From: Cytobacillus sp. NCCP-133
GTDB taxonomy: Bacteria; Bacillota; Bacilli; Bacillales; Cytobacillaceae
Reading direction: 5' to 3'
Length of the DNA stretch: 64,000 nt
Assembly (NCBI RefSeq): GCF_026011715.1
Contig: NZ_BRVM01000012.1
Coordinates: 62,001 to 126,000, forward strand
The translations under genes and the position numbers were made by a program. The notes under the pieces are model-generated. The model was not told the DNA's origin, made no database searches, and saw only the letters and a list, made by a program, of their open reading frames with translations. The first letter of the stretch is position 1. Every line of letters begins with the position of its first letter. Positions 38,270 to 48,875 of the stretch are shown in pieces.

Positions 38270-38515
38270 TCATTGCATTCTTTGTTCAACCTGGCGGCAA
38301 ACTTCATCTGCAGACAAGCCGCTCGCTTCGATAACAGGCGCTTTCGTAGATGCATCCTGCATGCCCATTACATTTGAATCCACACCGCTTACCACACAGC
38401 ATGAACAGTTTTCTGCATCATGGGCCGATTTCATATCAACCACTTCATATCCTTTTTGGCGAAGTGCTTCAGATACATTAGTTAAGGACTGTTCAACTGC
38501 AACTCTCTTCGTCAT
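38270..38515 (-). CDS. ykuS: UPF0180 family protein YkuS
   Basis: 81 residues from the ATG at 38515: MTKRVAVEQSLTNVSEALR, then GYEVVDMKSAHDAENCSCCVV, matching the small UPF0180 family. The ATG has AGGAGG 8 nt upstream; an earlier in-frame start at 38524 would overlap the ribosome site. Function unknown. It is divergent from yuzL, with about 100 bp between the two starts. Confidence 0.85.
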   Translation of the reverse strand: MTKRVAVEQSLTNVSEALRQKGYEVVDMKSAHDAENCSCCVVSGVDSNVMGMQDASTKAPVIEASGLSADEVCRQVEQRMQ

Positions 38516-38617
38516 TCTTAACACCTCCTCCGTTGATAGATTGGCTTTTTTGCTCCATTTTTATTCCATGGATAAAAACACGCCAATCACGAAAAAGTAA
38601 GGAAGGAGGTGTTGAAA

Positions 38618-38755
38618 ATGGGTAAACGCAAACATGATCCTTCCAAGGCGGGATTGAGCTCACCGAACGTAGAAGGGCAAGGGACGACCAACGTGGAAAC
38701 TGGAAGCAGAACCGCTTCTTCTGCACGACATAAAAATAAGAAACAAGATTTTTAA
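38618..38755 (+). CDS. yuzL: YuzL-family small protein
   Basis: 45 residues: MGKRKHDPSKAGLSSPNVEG, followed by QGTTNVETGSRTA and a basic end KKQDF. The KxDPSKAGLSSPxVxGQGTT pattern is that of YuzL-like proteins of bacilli, which resemble small spore proteins in size and composition. GGAAGGAGGTG precedes the ATG. Function unknown. The identification is by memory of the pattern. Confidence 0.7.
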   Translation: MGKRKHDPSKAGLSSPNVEGQGTTNVETGSRTASSARHKNKKQDF

Positions 38756-38767
38756 GTTAAAGCTCAG

Positions 38768-38905
38768 CGTTGATATTGGCATCCTGTTTTGGAACATAAG
38801 GCCAGTAACTTCAGTGGGAGAAAGTGAGTCAAATGGATACCTACTAGCGCTAAGGAGCTTCGGACCTCCCGCGTTTTGCTGAGCGCATGAGCGGAAATCA
38901 ACAGG
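38768..38905 (+). repeat. Decayed Bacillaceae intergenic repeat
   Basis: The end GAGCGGAAATCAACAGG (38889-38905) differs in one base from 54998-55014 in the well-preserved element at 54775-55059; the start GCGTTGATATTGGCATCC may be the opposite arm. The middle is strongly diverged. Confidence 0.45.
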
Positions 38906-38925
38906 AAAAATTAGCAGAACCTAAG

Positions 38926-38962
38926 AAAAAAAGCAGGAAGGCTGCACCTCCTGCTTTTTTCC
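38926..38962 (-). terminator. Terminator of ykpA
   Basis: AGCAGGA and TCCTGCT pair around 9 nt; flanked by A and T runs, so it works best on the minus strand, 3 bp past the stop. Confidence 0.8.
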
Positions 38963-38964
38963 AT

Positions 38965-40614
<1,650 letters not shown>

Positions 40615-40785
40615 TTAAAATTATAACACTTTAAGCGTTTAATCGCGAACTCTTCTTCCTTCTATTATTACCTCTAACCCTATAAAGCAAAACTTTTCGA
40701 TAAATAAAAGGAAGTAGTCTTAAAAAATTGAATATATAAGAGAGTGAAATTTTGCCAAATCATCAGGAAGGAAGTGTAATATTTC

Positions 40786-41235
40786 ATGAAACCTCTTTTA
40801 ATAGAAGAAATAAAGATTAAACCCTTCAGTTTTAAAATTGAACGGGGTAAAATCAAGGAATTTGTTATGGCGATAGGAGATCCCAACCCTATATATTATG
40901 ATGTAAAAAACGCAAGAAAGAAGGGGTACCGGGATATCCCCGTTCCGCCCACATTTCCAACTGCGATTGAAATGTGGGGTGGATTGGATTTTGAAACCCT
41001 TATCGCCCTTCTTGGCCTGGACCCTCTTAAGGTGCTTCACGGAGGCCAGGAATACCGCTATTTAGGCGAGTTATATGCCGGGGATACAGTAACTGCCTTT
41101 CCTAAATTAATGTCAGCATTTGAGAAAAGAAATTTACGTTTCTTTACTATAGGCATAACTTATAAAAACAGCAACGGAGAACGGGTTCTCTATTCAGAAT
41201 CAACCATTATTGAAAGAGGAGGGTCCATTAAATGA
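40786..41235 (+). CDS. MaoC-like dehydratase, N-terminal (FAS1-type) hot-dog subunit
   Basis: 149 residues: MAIGDPNPIYYDVKNARKKG near 25-44 and GGQEYRYLGELYAGDTVTAF near 85, typical of the MaoC_dehydrat_N hot-dog domain. It overlaps the next gene by 4 bp (ATGA). The two probably form a heteromeric 3-hydroxyacyl dehydratase or enoyl hydratase, with this subunit lacking the catalytic Asp-His dyad. The ribosome site AGGAAGGAAG precedes the ATG. Confidence 0.85.
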   Translation: MKPLLIEEIKIKPFSFKIERGKIKEFVMAIGDPNPIYYDVKNARKKGYRDIPVPPTFPTAIEMWGGLDFETLIALLGLDPLKVLHGGQEYRYLGELYAGDTVTAFPKLMSAFEKRNLRFFTIGITYKNSNGERVLYSESTIIERGGSIK

Positions 41236-41615
41236 CTGAATTAAAACCTCTTAAAAAACCGGAAATTACGCATTCACAGCTAGTCAGATATGCAGGAGCA
41301 TCAGGTGATTTTAATCCGATTCATACCGTCGTGCCAATAGGAGAAGCAGCAGGCTTGGGGGGAGTGATCGCCCATGGGATGCTCGTAATGGGAATGGCAG
41401 GAGAAGCATTGGCTGACTGGTTTCCTAGAAAAAACCTTAGAAAGTTCAAAGTGCGATTTAATAAAATGACCCGTCCAGGAGAAAAACTGACTATCGAAGG
41501 AAAAGCAATTGGCGAGACAATGGAGGGAAATGAGAAAAGGCTAATTGGAGAAGTGTCAGTTAAAAATGACGCAGGAGAGCTGAAATTGAAAGGTGAATTC
41601 CAAGTAAAATTTTAA
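41232..41615 (+). CDS. MaoC-like dehydratase / R-specific enoyl hydratase, catalytic subunit
   Basis: 127 residues: YAGASGDFNPIHTV near 17-30 carries the catalytic Asp and His of hydratase 2, followed by GLGGVIAHGMLVMGMAG. Paired with the upstream hot-dog protein. Such pairs act on 3-hydroxyacyl-CoA or -ACP; the substrate is unknown. No fatty-acid genes are adjacent. Confidence 0.87.
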   Translation: MTELKPLKKPEITHSQLVRYAGASGDFNPIHTVVPIGEAAGLGGVIAHGMLVMGMAGEALADWFPRKNLRKFKVRFNKMTRPGEKLTIEGKAIGETMEGNEKRLIGEVSVKNDAGELKLKGEFQVKF

Positions 41616-42289
41616 GATAAGGAAGGTTTTCAACTTATTCCCCTTCTATCCGGAACAAGCCCCATACATAATAGGCAAAAATACTTGGATTTGAAAAAAA
41701 CTTTGCATCTGTTATAACGCCACCAGAATTTAATGGCAGCAACAACGTGGTTGTCGCCGGAAGCAGGCCAGCATCCGGAAACCCCTTCTTGCAGATCATC
41801 TGCATTTATCACTCAGTACATTGTCCATCTGGTATCAGATGGACATGGGATCGCCAGAAATGAACGTTAGGGGGGATCATTGCAGGCATTCTTGGGATCA
41901 TCCTGGGACACCATTAGCATATAGCCTGGGGTGTAACCAATACCTGCCTAGATGTTCAGGACTTATACATTGAAAAAAGAAATCCTGATATTAAAAAAAG
42001 TTTCTGTTTAATGAAAAATGGGAAAAGCAGAAGTAATGGAAGAACCAATAAAAGTTAAAGAGCGAAATACCATTGATTCGAACGACAATAACTCGCCGCG
42101 GAACTTTCATTTCAGAATTTGCTGCGTTCTACAACAGTCATTTACAAAACAGCAAATATCAGCTCCCACTGAAACCCTAAGATTTAAAATCCGAGAAATT
42201 ATTTAAAAATGTTTCTTTTTGTTCATAGTTTTTTCATAAATATCATGTACAATATTAACCATACAGGCAGGAAAAAGGAGTTTTTTTAA
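41616..42289. other. 674-bp gene-poor stretch with possible gene relics
   Basis: No ORF here looks real. Around 41875-41925 the plus strand reads GIIAGILGIILGH before a stop, like the membrane segment of a small DUF4190-type protein, so a decayed gene is possible. The end of the stretch (42230-42289) probably holds the promoter of the small gene at 42290. Confidence 0.35.
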
Positions 42290-42424
42290 ATGGCTAAGAA
42301 GCAGCTCGTTGACTTAGTAAACCGATTAAAGCAATCCGGTATTAAAGTAAGCTTTTCCAAGCCGAGATCAAAAACTTTAATACTCATCAACCAAAACAAA
42401 AATCTATCTTCTTCTACGAATTAA
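42290..42424 (+). CDS. Small basic protein, unknown
   Basis: 44 residues: MAKKQLVDLVNRLKQSGIKV, then SFSKPRSKTLILINQNKN. AAAAGGAG lies 9 nt ahead of the ATG, and a bidirectional terminator follows 3 bp after the stop. Basic N-terminal amphipathic helix likely. No family recognised; the signals on both sides make it credible. Confidence 0.6.
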   Translation: MAKKQLVDLVNRLKQSGIKVSFSKPRSKTLILINQNKNLSSSTN

Positions 42425-42425
42425 T

Positions 42426-42464
42426 TTAAAAAAATGGCGGATACTGTATCCGCCATTTTTTAAT
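42426..42464. terminator. Bidirectional terminator
   Basis: AAAAAATGGCGGATAC and GTATCCGCCATTTTTT hairpin between convergent genes. Confidence 0.9.
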
Positions 42465-43064
42465 TTAAATTTCTTTCATGATCTTCTTAAACACATCATT
42501 TTTATTAAAATCTTCTCCCATCGGATACTTTTTAATAAATTTATTATTCTCATCCAATAGATACACAAAAGTACTATGAACATAAAAGCCATCGCCAGGA
42601 TCACGATATTGGAATTGGAATGTGTTAGCCAGCTCCCCGATTTCATATTGATCCTGCTTTAAATTATTTGGATCGGCAGTCAGCAAAATCCAATTGCCAT
42701 CATTTTCAATATCAAATGTATTCATATATTTTCTAAGTACATCAGTTGTATCCCTGTAAGGATCTATCGTGACGGTTAAGAACTGAATCTTCTCTCCATA
42801 AACGCCTTCTTGTTCAAGGTCACTTTTTAGCATGTTCATTCTTTGTGTAGTAGTAGGGCAGATATCAGGGCAATGTGTATAAATAAATTCGACTAGCTTT
42901 AGTTTCTTTTCAGATGAAGCAAAATCATATACCTCTTCGTTTGAAGTAACAAGTGTAATATTTTCAGGAATTTTTGCCGTTACATCACGTATGATAAAAA
43001 AAGAAATGCCGGCAGAAATGCCAATAATTACAATAAGCGTACTTATAATATAAATCCTTTTCAT
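42465..43064 (-). CDS. Sco1/SenC-family copper chaperone
   Basis: 199 residues, one N-terminal membrane anchor (IISTLIVIIGISAGISFFII) and an external thioredoxin-like domain. Copper ligands: CPDIC near 66-70 and the histidine of FYVHSTFVYLL near 162. Such proteins deliver copper to the CuA site of cytochrome c oxidase. There are no oxidase genes in the window, though a cupredoxin gene lies at 26.3 kb. The start ATG has GGGAGGG upstream. Confidence 0.9.
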   Translation of the reverse strand: MKRIYIISTLIVIIGISAGISFFIIRDVTAKIPENITLVTSNEEVYDFASSEKKLKLVEFIYTHCPDICPTTTQRMNMLKSDLEQEGVYGEKIQFLTVTIDPYRDTTDVLRKYMNTFDIENDGNWILLTADPNNLKQDQYEIGELANTFQFQYRDPGDGFYVHSTFVYLLDENNKFIKKYPMGEDFNKNDVFKKIMKEI

Positions 43065-43167
43065 AATTTTCCCTCCCGATATAAAGATAAAGAATATCCA
43101 CTGAAATTCCTATGGATAATATGTGAACATATTTAAATAGGGGGAAATCTTATAAAAATGTTTCATT

Positions 43168-43275
43168 CTGTTGACTTGGGGTATCGCTGCAGGCACTCAG
43201 CGAACAGCGGACTATAACGGAGCCTCCCGCTGGAGTGTTGCGCTTATGCCGCAATCACCCCGGTGCGAACAAGGT
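43168..43275 (-). repeat. Decayed Bacillaceae intergenic repeat
   Basis: Reverse complement carries GAGTGCCTGCAGCG…AAGTCAACAG, close to the arm (AAGTG-CTGGAGCGGAAATCAAC) of the element at 54775-55059; the GC-rich middle (CGGGAGGCTCCG) also resembles it. Rest diverged. Confidence 0.45.
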
Positions 43276-43319
43276 AATTTGTAATATCATCACAGAAAAG
43301 AGAATAGAAGGGAAGGAAA

Positions 43320-43350
43320 GCAAAAAGGAACCCCTAAAGGTTCCTCTTCT
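43320..43350 (-). terminator. Terminator of the aldehyde dehydrogenase gene
   Basis: AGGAACC and GGTTCCT pair around CCTAAA; TTTTTG follows on the minus strand. Confidence 0.8.
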
Positions 43351-43367
43351 GTCAAACATAGTCAGAT

Positions 43368-44852
43368 TTACTTCATTGAAATCCAAACACTCTTAACCTC
43401 TGTATAGTTATCTAGAGCATAAGATCCCATTTCACGTCCGATACCGGACTGTTTATATCCGCCGAATGGAGAAGCTGCATCAAACGCATTGTAGCAGTTA
43501 ACCCAAACTGTGCCTGCTCGAAGCTTGTTGGCAACATAGTGTGCATTGGCCACATCGCGAGTCCAAACACCAGCAGCCAATCCATATTCACTGTTGTTGG
43601 CACGATTAATTAATTCATCCAGATCATCATATGGCATTGCTGAAATAACCGGTCCAAAGATTTCTTCCTTGGCAATTGTCATTTCGTCGCGAACATCAGC
43701 AAAGATTGTAGGGGAGACGAAGTAGCCTTGCTCCTGAGGCTTGTCACCACCTGCAACAAGCTGTGCGCCTTCACTTAAGCCCTTTTCAATATATCCTAAG
43801 ACGCGATTTTGCTGCTCAGCAGAGACAAGCGGGCCAATTTCTGTATCAGCGTGGATACCCGCACCTTGTTTAATTTTCTTAGCATGTGAAGCCATGTCAG
43901 CTACAACATTATCAAACTGCTTTTTCTGGATAAATACCCGGGAACCTGCACAGCAAACCTGGCCCTGGTTGAACATAACACCATTAAGTGCTCCTGGAAT
44001 TGCTTTGGATAGATCAGCATCAGGCAGGATGATGTTCGGTGATTTTCCGCCAAGCTCAAGCGTCACGCGCTTAAGAGTCTTGGAAACATTGGACATAATC
44101 AGTTTTCCTACTTCTGTTGAACCAGTAAATGCAATCTTGTCTACTAATGGATGTTCAACAAGAGGCTGGCCGGCTGTTTCGCCAAAACCAGGAACAATGT
44201 TAACGACGCCAGGAGGAAATCCTGCTTCTTCCATTAATTCTGCAAGGTATAATGCCGACAATGGTGTCTGCTCTGCTGGCTTCAGTACAACTGTACATCC
44301 AGTTGCAAGGGCAGCCCCAAGCTTCCACATTGCCATAAGAAGAGGGAAATTCCAAGGAATAATCTGACCCACAACGCCAACTGCCTCGTGGCGAGTATAG
44401 TTGAAGAATGGTCCATTAACCGGAATTGTTTGCCCCACAATCTTAGTAGACCAGCCTGCATAATAGCGCATATGCTCAATGGCAAGAGGAATATCTGCAT
44501 TTGTCGTTTCCCGGATAGGCTTACCATTATCCAAAGTTTCAAGCTGTGCCAATTCTTCACTGTTTTCTTCCATTAAATCAGCAAGCTTGTACATAAGGCG
44601 GCTGCGCTTTGAGGCACTCATTTTAGACCATTTGCCTTCATCAAATGCTTTGCGTGCTGCTCTCACTGCCAAATCTATATCTTCAGCGCCTGCTTCATAA
44701 ACAGTTGCCAAAACTTCACCTGTTGCAGGATTATACGTATCGAATGTTTTCAGGGATTTGCACTCAACAAATTCGCCATTGATATATAGCTTCTTCTTTC
44801 CGCTTAAGAACTTTTCTACCTTTTCCTTTAAACTAACTGTTAGTTGACTCAT
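43368..44852 (-). CDS. NAD(P)-dependent aldehyde dehydrogenase
   Basis: 494 residues. Oxidises an aldehyde to the acid. Motifs: [12 protein letters not shown] near 165, FTGSTEVGK near 245, [10 protein letters not shown] (catalytic Glu near 267) and [11 protein letters not shown] with the catalytic cysteine near 301. The sequence resembles B. subtilis DhaS and other class-1 enzymes; substrate unknown. AGGAGG precedes the ATG. A perfect cre-like sequence lies about 65 bp upstream, suggesting catabolite repression. Transcribed alone. Confidence 0.92.
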   Translation of the reverse strand: MSQLTVSLKEKVEKFLSGKKKLYINGEFVECKSLKTFDTYNPATGEVLATVYEAGAEDIDLAVRAARKAFDEGKWSKMSASKRSRLMYKLADLMEENSEELAQLETLDNGKPIRETTNADIPLAIEHMRYYAGWSTKIVGQTIPVNGPFFNYTRHEAVGVVGQIIPWNFPLLMAMWKLGAALATGCTVVLKPAEQTPLSALYLAELMEEAGFPPGVVNIVPGFGETAGQPLVEHPLVDKIAFTGSTEVGKLIMSNVSKTLKRVTLELGGKSPNIILPDADLSKAIPGALNGVMFNQGQVCCAGSRVFIQKKQFDNVVADMASHAKKIKQGAGIHADTEIGPLVSAEQQNRVLGYIEKGLSEGAQLVAGGDKPQEQGYFVSPTIFADVRDEMTIAKEEIFGPVISAMPYDDLDELINRANNSEYGLAAGVWTRDVANAHYVANKLRAGTVWVNCYNAFDAASPFGGYKQSGIGREMGSYALDNYTEVKSVWISMK

Positions 44853-44917
44853 ATAATTCCTCCTTAAAATAGTAATCTATGTATTTCTCGCTGCTAAAAC
44901 TTACAGAAGAACACTTA

Positions 44918-44932
44918 TGGTAACGCTTACAT
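44918..44932 (-). promoter_or_regulatory. Candidate CcpA (cre) site of the aldehyde dehydrogenase gene
   Basis: On the minus strand ATGTAAGCGTTACCA fits every fixed position of the cre consensus and is close to a palindrome (GTAAGCGTTAC). It lies about 65 bp before the start codon. Confidence 0.6.
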
Positions 44933-45125
44933 TAGTATGTTAACACTAATAAAACTGCAAAATCAACTCTGAATTAAAATAATTTTCTGATAATATTCGA
45001 CATTTTTCCTTTAACTTCAGGATCTTCTAATGGAGGAATCTGAAATGCTGCTTGCAGTTTAAACAGAAAACATGTTGAAGGACTTATCGCTAGAAAGAGT
45101 AGAGTGAAAAAGTTTCTTGCTGCAT

Positions 45126-45158
45126 TCAAAAAAGCATACCAAATCCGGTATGCTATAA
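45126..45158 (-). terminator. Terminator of the nucleoside transporter gene
   Basis: AGCATACC and GGTATGCT pair; on the minus strand TTTTTTG follows, 13 bp past the stop. Confidence 0.85.
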
Positions 45159-45167
45159 ATCTATCTA

Positions 45168-46385
45168 TTAAATTAACATTCCTGCAATCGCTGCACTTAA
45201 TAGAGATGCCAAGGCACCTGCAATTACAGCCCGAATGCCCAGCTTAGCAATATCACTTCTGCGATCTGGCGCCAAGTTTCCAAGACCGCCAAGTAGAATA
45301 GCCATTGAAGAAATGTTTGCAAAACCGCAAAGGGCAAAACTTACTACGGCAACTGTCTTTGGAGACAGGCTGCTAATTTCCGGAGCAAAAGATGAATAAG
45401 CGACAAACTCATTCAGTACGAGCTTTTGACCGATAAACCCTCCAGCCTGTACTGCTTCTGCCCAAGGAACCCCAACAGCAAATGCGATAGGAGCAAAGAT
45501 GAACCCAAGCATCGTTTCAAGCGTAAGGGTTTCAAATCCAAATAGACCACCTGCAAATCCGATAATTCCATTGATAAGGGCAACTAATGCAATAAATGCC
45601 AGCAGCATAGCCCCGATATTTAACGCTAGCTGCAAACCAACACTTGCACCGCGTGCAGCAGCGTCTACAACATTAACAGATTCAGTATCTTTTTCGATAG
45701 TAATATCATCAGTTGTTTCAGAAACTTCTGTTTCAGGAATCATAATTTTAGCCAGAATCAGTCCAGCCGGTGCAGCCATGAAGCTCGCAGCAAGCAAGTA
45801 CTCAAGCGGTACGCCAAGCAGCGAATATCCGATAAGAACGGAACCTGCAACTGAAGCAAGGCCCCCAGTCATAACAGCAAATAGTTCAGACCTGGTCATT
45901 TTATTTAAGAAAGGGCGCACAATTAATGGCGCTTCTGTTTGTCCGACAAAAATATTGGCAGCAGCAGACATTGATTCGGCTTTGCTCGTGCCAAGAAGCT
46001 TGGAAAGGCCTCCGCCAATTATCTTAATAATAACTTGCATGATTCCAGTGTAATACAGCACAGAAATTAGGGAAGAGAAGAAGATTACAGTGGTCAATAC
46101 CTGGAAGGCAAAAACAAAGCCCACACCTGAACCTTCCTGAAATAATCCCCCGAATAAAAAGTTAATCCCCTCATTTGCATAACTGATAATATTATTAACT
46201 GCTAAAGTCAGCTTTTCTAAGGCTTTTTTCCCCAAATCCCACTTTAAAACGGCAAATGCGAAACCAAACTGGATGGCCAGCCCGCCAAGAATTGTTCTTA
46301 AATTAATTGCCTTTCGATTAGAAGAGAGAATAAGGGCAATACCCAGTACAGTGACTATCCCTAATAAACCCCAGATAAAATTCAT
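45168..46385 (-). CDS. NupC-family concentrative nucleoside transporter
   Basis: About 405 residues with ten or so membrane segments. Family motifs: [20 protein letters not shown] near 102-121, [20 protein letters not shown] near 157 and [20 protein letters not shown] near the end. Imports nucleosides with H+ or Na+. The frame extends to 46442, but the ATG at 46385 ([12 protein letters not shown]) has AAAGAGGTG upstream and starts the first membrane segment. Upstream lie a near-cre sequence and a palindrome of GntR type. Confidence 0.9.
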   Translation of the reverse strand: MNFIWGLLGIVTVLGIALILSSNRKAINLRTILGGLAIQFGFAFAVLKWDLGKKALEKLTLAVNNIISYANEGINFLFGGLFQEGSGVGFVFAFQVLTTVIFFSSLISVLYYTGIMQVIIKIIGGGLSKLLGTSKAESMSAAANIFVGQTEAPLIVRPFLNKMTRSELFAVMTGGLASVAGSVLIGYSLLGVPLEYLLAASFMAAPAGLILAKIMIPETEVSETTDDITIEKDTESVNVVDAAARGASVGLQLALNIGAMLLAFIALVALINGIIGFAGGLFGFETLTLETMLGFIFAPIAFAVGVPWAEAVQAGGFIGQKLVLNEFVAYSSFAPEISSLSPKTVAVVSFALCGFANISSMAILLGGLGNLAPDRRSDIAKLGIRAVIAGALASLLSAAIAGMLI

Positions 46386-46412
46386 ATTGGACACCTCTTT
46401 TGTTGTATTCAG

Positions 46413-46428
46413 ACTAATGAAAGCGTTT
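46413..46428 (-). promoter_or_regulatory. Near-cre sequence ahead of the nucleoside transporter
   Basis: ATGAAAGCGTTTTTA (plus-strand reading) matches the cre core but lacks the conserved late C. TTGACG on the minus strand at about 46433-46438 could be the promoter -35 box, so the site would overlap the promoter. Confidence 0.35.
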
Positions 46429-46475
46429 TTATGATACGTCAAAATTTAAGCCTCTTACTAGAGAGGTATGTGAGT

Positions 46476-46490
46476 AGACGTCAGACATCT
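46476..46490. promoter_or_regulatory. 15-bp palindrome of FadR/GntR-operator type
   Basis: AGACGTCAGACATCT is symmetric at 12 of 15 positions around GT-N3-AC, the core spacing of FadR-type GntR operators. It lies about 90 bp ahead of the nucleoside transporter start. No GntR gene is in the window. Confidence 0.4.
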
Positions 46491-46972
46491 AACGTTATTA
46501 CATGTTTATTTTAACATGAATCCGTTTTCAGTAAAGAGTTTTTTTGTATCCAAATTAAATTTGTTTTTTTCAAACTTCAATTTTTCAACACAAACAGCTA
46601 ATTTCAGACAGATTTTTTATTGTTTTGGAAATTATAAAATTTGCTGCGTGTTGATAACTTGTTAAATAGTTTATCTACGTGTTGTGCAAGCAGACTGCAC
46701 CTTTCGAGGTCACAAGCTTGTCTAGTGCTTGAGCCCCATAACAAGAAAAGCTTGGTAAACATAATCATCGCACAACCGAAAGCGGCAGCTTTTGGGAGGA
46801 TAGGGATCATTGGGATCATGCAGACGTTGCCACCGGATGTGTGGCGCTATTAGTCTTTCGTTCCTTCGCGGTCAAGGAATTTGCGCTTTTATTATTCAAA
46901 ATATATCAGTATGGTAATCGGCATTCTGTCCCAAAATAAGGATAGTTCTAATTTTAAAAGGAGGTTTCTATT
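46491..46972. other. 480-bp stretch without a supported gene
   Basis: AT-rich up to about 46640, then 46640-46870 is more GC-rich and includes TTGATAACTTGTTAAATAG and TTCGAGGTCACAAGCTTGTC, vaguely like the conserved blocks of Bacillaceae intergenic repeats. Both strands have ORFs of about 70 codons but none has a ribosome site or familiar sequence. Confidence 0.4.
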
Positions 46973-47182
46973 ATGGATAAGAAAGATAAGAAGGATAGCA
47001 CAAATCTGGCAGGCAGATATTATGAGACAGAGGATTATAAACAGAACGATCAACTGTCATCGGGGCTGGCCACTACACATGAGCAAGTGAGCGACACATA
47101 CATGGAAGGACAAGCGGAAGCGGTGATCGAAGATGTTGTTGGAGTCGATATTTCCATTCCCCGAAAGGGTTATGATGAATAA
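46973..47182 (+). CDS. yozQ: YozQ-like (DUF4025) protein
   Basis: 69 residues; GLATTHEQVSDTYMEGQ near 31-47 and a C-terminus ISIPRKGYDE match the DUF4025 pattern I recall from B. subtilis YozQ. Acidic, without membrane segments. AAAAGGAGG lies 7 nt before the ATG. It forms a two-gene unit with the next small gene, 23 bp downstream. Function unknown. Confidence 0.78.
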   Translation: MDKKDKKDSTNLAGRYYETEDYKQNDQLSSGLATTHEQVSDTYMEGQAEAVIEDVVGVDISIPRKGYDE

Positions 47183-47205
47183 CTGATAAGAAAAGAGGAG
47201 CATGA

Positions 47206-47367
47206 ATGGCACCTAAGGAAGCCCAGGATGAAATGAACCAATATAAAATGCCAAAAGCGCTTCGGGAGGAAAAAAACGTTTCCTACCGGGTGGGGTACCA
47301 GGCTGCAACAGGGAACCAGACTCCGGGAGAACAGGAAGCAGGCAAAAGATCTAATGAACAAAATTAA
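47206..47367 (+). CDS. Small hydrophilic protein, unknown
   Basis: 53 residues: MAPKEAQDEMNQYKMPKALR, then NVSYRVGYQAATGNQTPGEQ. An AAGAGGAG precedes the ATG at 47206; an earlier ATG at 47202 stops after four codons. Composition (Gln, Asn, Glu, Gly) recalls small spore proteins, but I cannot assign a family. A terminator follows directly. Confidence 0.6.
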   Translation: MAPKEAQDEMNQYKMPKALREEKNVSYRVGYQAATGNQTPGEQEAGKRSNEQN

Positions 47368-47371
47368 ACTT

Positions 47372-47407
47372 ACCAGAAAGGGAAGCCAGATGCGGCTTCC
47401 CTTTCTT
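47372..47407 (+). terminator. Rho-independent terminator
   Basis: AAAGGGAAGCC and GGCTTCCCTTT hairpin followed by CTTAAT. Confidence 0.8.
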
Positions 47408-47410
47408 AAT

Positions 47411-47856
47411 TAACAGCAGCAATGAGTTCATTGTGAACCTTAATATATCCATGCTGCTTACTATTCAGTCCGTTTTCAAACATATATTAATCCCATTTGT
47501 CTACGGTTATTAATTCCCTATAATTATGATTTATCACATCTCATAATTTCATAATAGATCTGTGAATTAAACTGGGTGCGAGGGATTTTCATAATGATAT
47601 ATCCAGATGATATATCCAGATGGCTTTAGAAAATTTGCCATGCCATTAACTGTTTTCTCAAAATCCCATCCCCTCTAATCATAAATATAGAGGGGATTTT
47701 TGAGATAGAACTGGATTAAGTTCTGCCTTATTCATTATGCCTCGGGTTACTTCCATTATTATGGTTTGTAAATACCTGCTAATCCATTGACTGTGTTTAT
47801 AAAAGCCACTTTGAGGAATAAATGATAGTAACACATATTGAAAGGCGGCAGCGGAA
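47411..47856. other. 446-bp intergenic stretch
   Basis: No gene supported. A hairpin CCCCTCT / AGAGGGG with TTTTT after it (about 47668-47702) looks like a terminator without a gene in front of it. GATATATCCAGAT is directly repeated near 47598-47620. Confidence 0.5.
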
Positions 47857-48600
47857 ATGAAGGGAGAGCTTCGAATAACCGGGCATAGACCCTATCCATT
47901 ACCGGATTCACCATGGATAATGGAACAATTATGGAATGATGTCCTATTTTTACATTGGCCAGTGCCTGTAGAGAAGATGGCAAAACACATTCCAGCCCAA
48001 TTAAAATTGGACACATTTAATGGTACAGCCTGGATTGGTATTATGCCTTTTGGAATCAGAAAAATGCGGATTCGCGGTTTTCCTCCATTTCCTTTTATGA
48101 AAACAATGAATGAGCTGAATGTAAGAACATATGTGGCATACGAGGAAAGGAAAGGAGTTTACTTTTTTAGCTTGGATGCAAATAATGCTTTGGCTGTGAT
48201 GGGAGCAAGAAAGTTGTATTTTCTTCCATATAAGAATGCAGATATAATTATTGAGCATAAACAAAAGCAGGTTATATACAAAACCAGGCGAAAAAGCGGA
48301 AACTCCGAAAGGGAAGAATTCTATGGAGTTTACCAACCCATATCCAACCCCTGTAATTCGAAGCCCGGTTCACTTGATGAATGGCTGACTGAACGATATT
48401 GCCTTTAGGTGACAAAAGGGGATCAAGTGTTTCGAGGCGATATCCACCATACAAAGTGGCAGCTGCATGAGGCATCTTGCAAAATAAAGCAAAACTCTAT
48501 GGTATCTTTTTTGCCGCGAAAATACTTTAATGAGGAACCAATATTACATTACTCTCCTCAAAAACACGCCTATTTCTGGCCATTACAACGAGTTACTTAA
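47857..48600 (+). pseudogene. yqjF: DUF2071 (YqjF-like) gene with an in-frame TAG
   Basis: Starts well (GGCGGCAGCGGAA then ATG) and reads as a DUF2071 protein: MEQLWNDVLFLHWPVPVEKM near 22-41, LNVRTYVAYEERKGVYFFSL near 88. A TAG at 48406-48408 interrupts it after TERYCL; the same frame continues with TKGDQVFRGDIHHTKWQL and ends at TAA 48600 (YFWPLQRVT). A full YqjF has both parts. A single base change (probably Tyr codon to TAG) explains it. Truncated product 183 residues; full length about 247. Confidence 0.8.
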
Positions 48601-48629
48601 TCCTAAAATAGGGAAGTAACCCATTTTTT

Positions 48630-48770
48630 TTATTGTTTTCTGATGAAGTTGTATCCCAGGAGTTTCTTAACTTCATGATAAGAAAAGCCCGATTGGCTAT
48701 TAAGCCTTTTCACTTCCTCAATATCAGTCCCTGCAATAGTAAGGTTTTTCTTTTGTTCTAAACGACTCAT
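48630..48770 (-). CDS. Small protein, unknown
   Basis: 46 residues: MSRLEQKKNLTIAGTDIEEV, then KRLNSQSGFSYHEVKKLLGY. GGAGGAAAG precedes the ATG. The repeated hydrophobic spacing suggests a short helical protein. It is convergent with the DUF2071 gene and divergent from the YdjO-like gene. I do not recognise the family although the sequence looks conserved. Confidence 0.6.
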   Translation of the reverse strand: MSRLEQKKNLTIAGTDIEEVKRLNSQSGFSYHEVKKLLGYNFIRKQ

Positions 48771-48875
48771 ATACTTTCCTCCATTCAAGATATTTTATTT
48801 TACTCCTTTATTGAAAATTCATTCGATAAATATTGACTTTATTGTCCATACTAAGAAAAAAAGGGGGCGTTTCCT

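Noticed and set aside
42018-42206. 62-codon ORF (MGKAEVMEEPIKVKE…) between the MaoC pair and a small gene
   Set aside because: No Shine-Dalgarno site and unlike a folded protein; probably chance or relic.
46604-46870. ORFs of about 70 codons on both strands upstream of yozQ, and DnaA-box-like TTATCAACA near 46650
   Set aside because: No ribosome sites, no recognised sequence; a single imperfect DnaA box is expected by chance.
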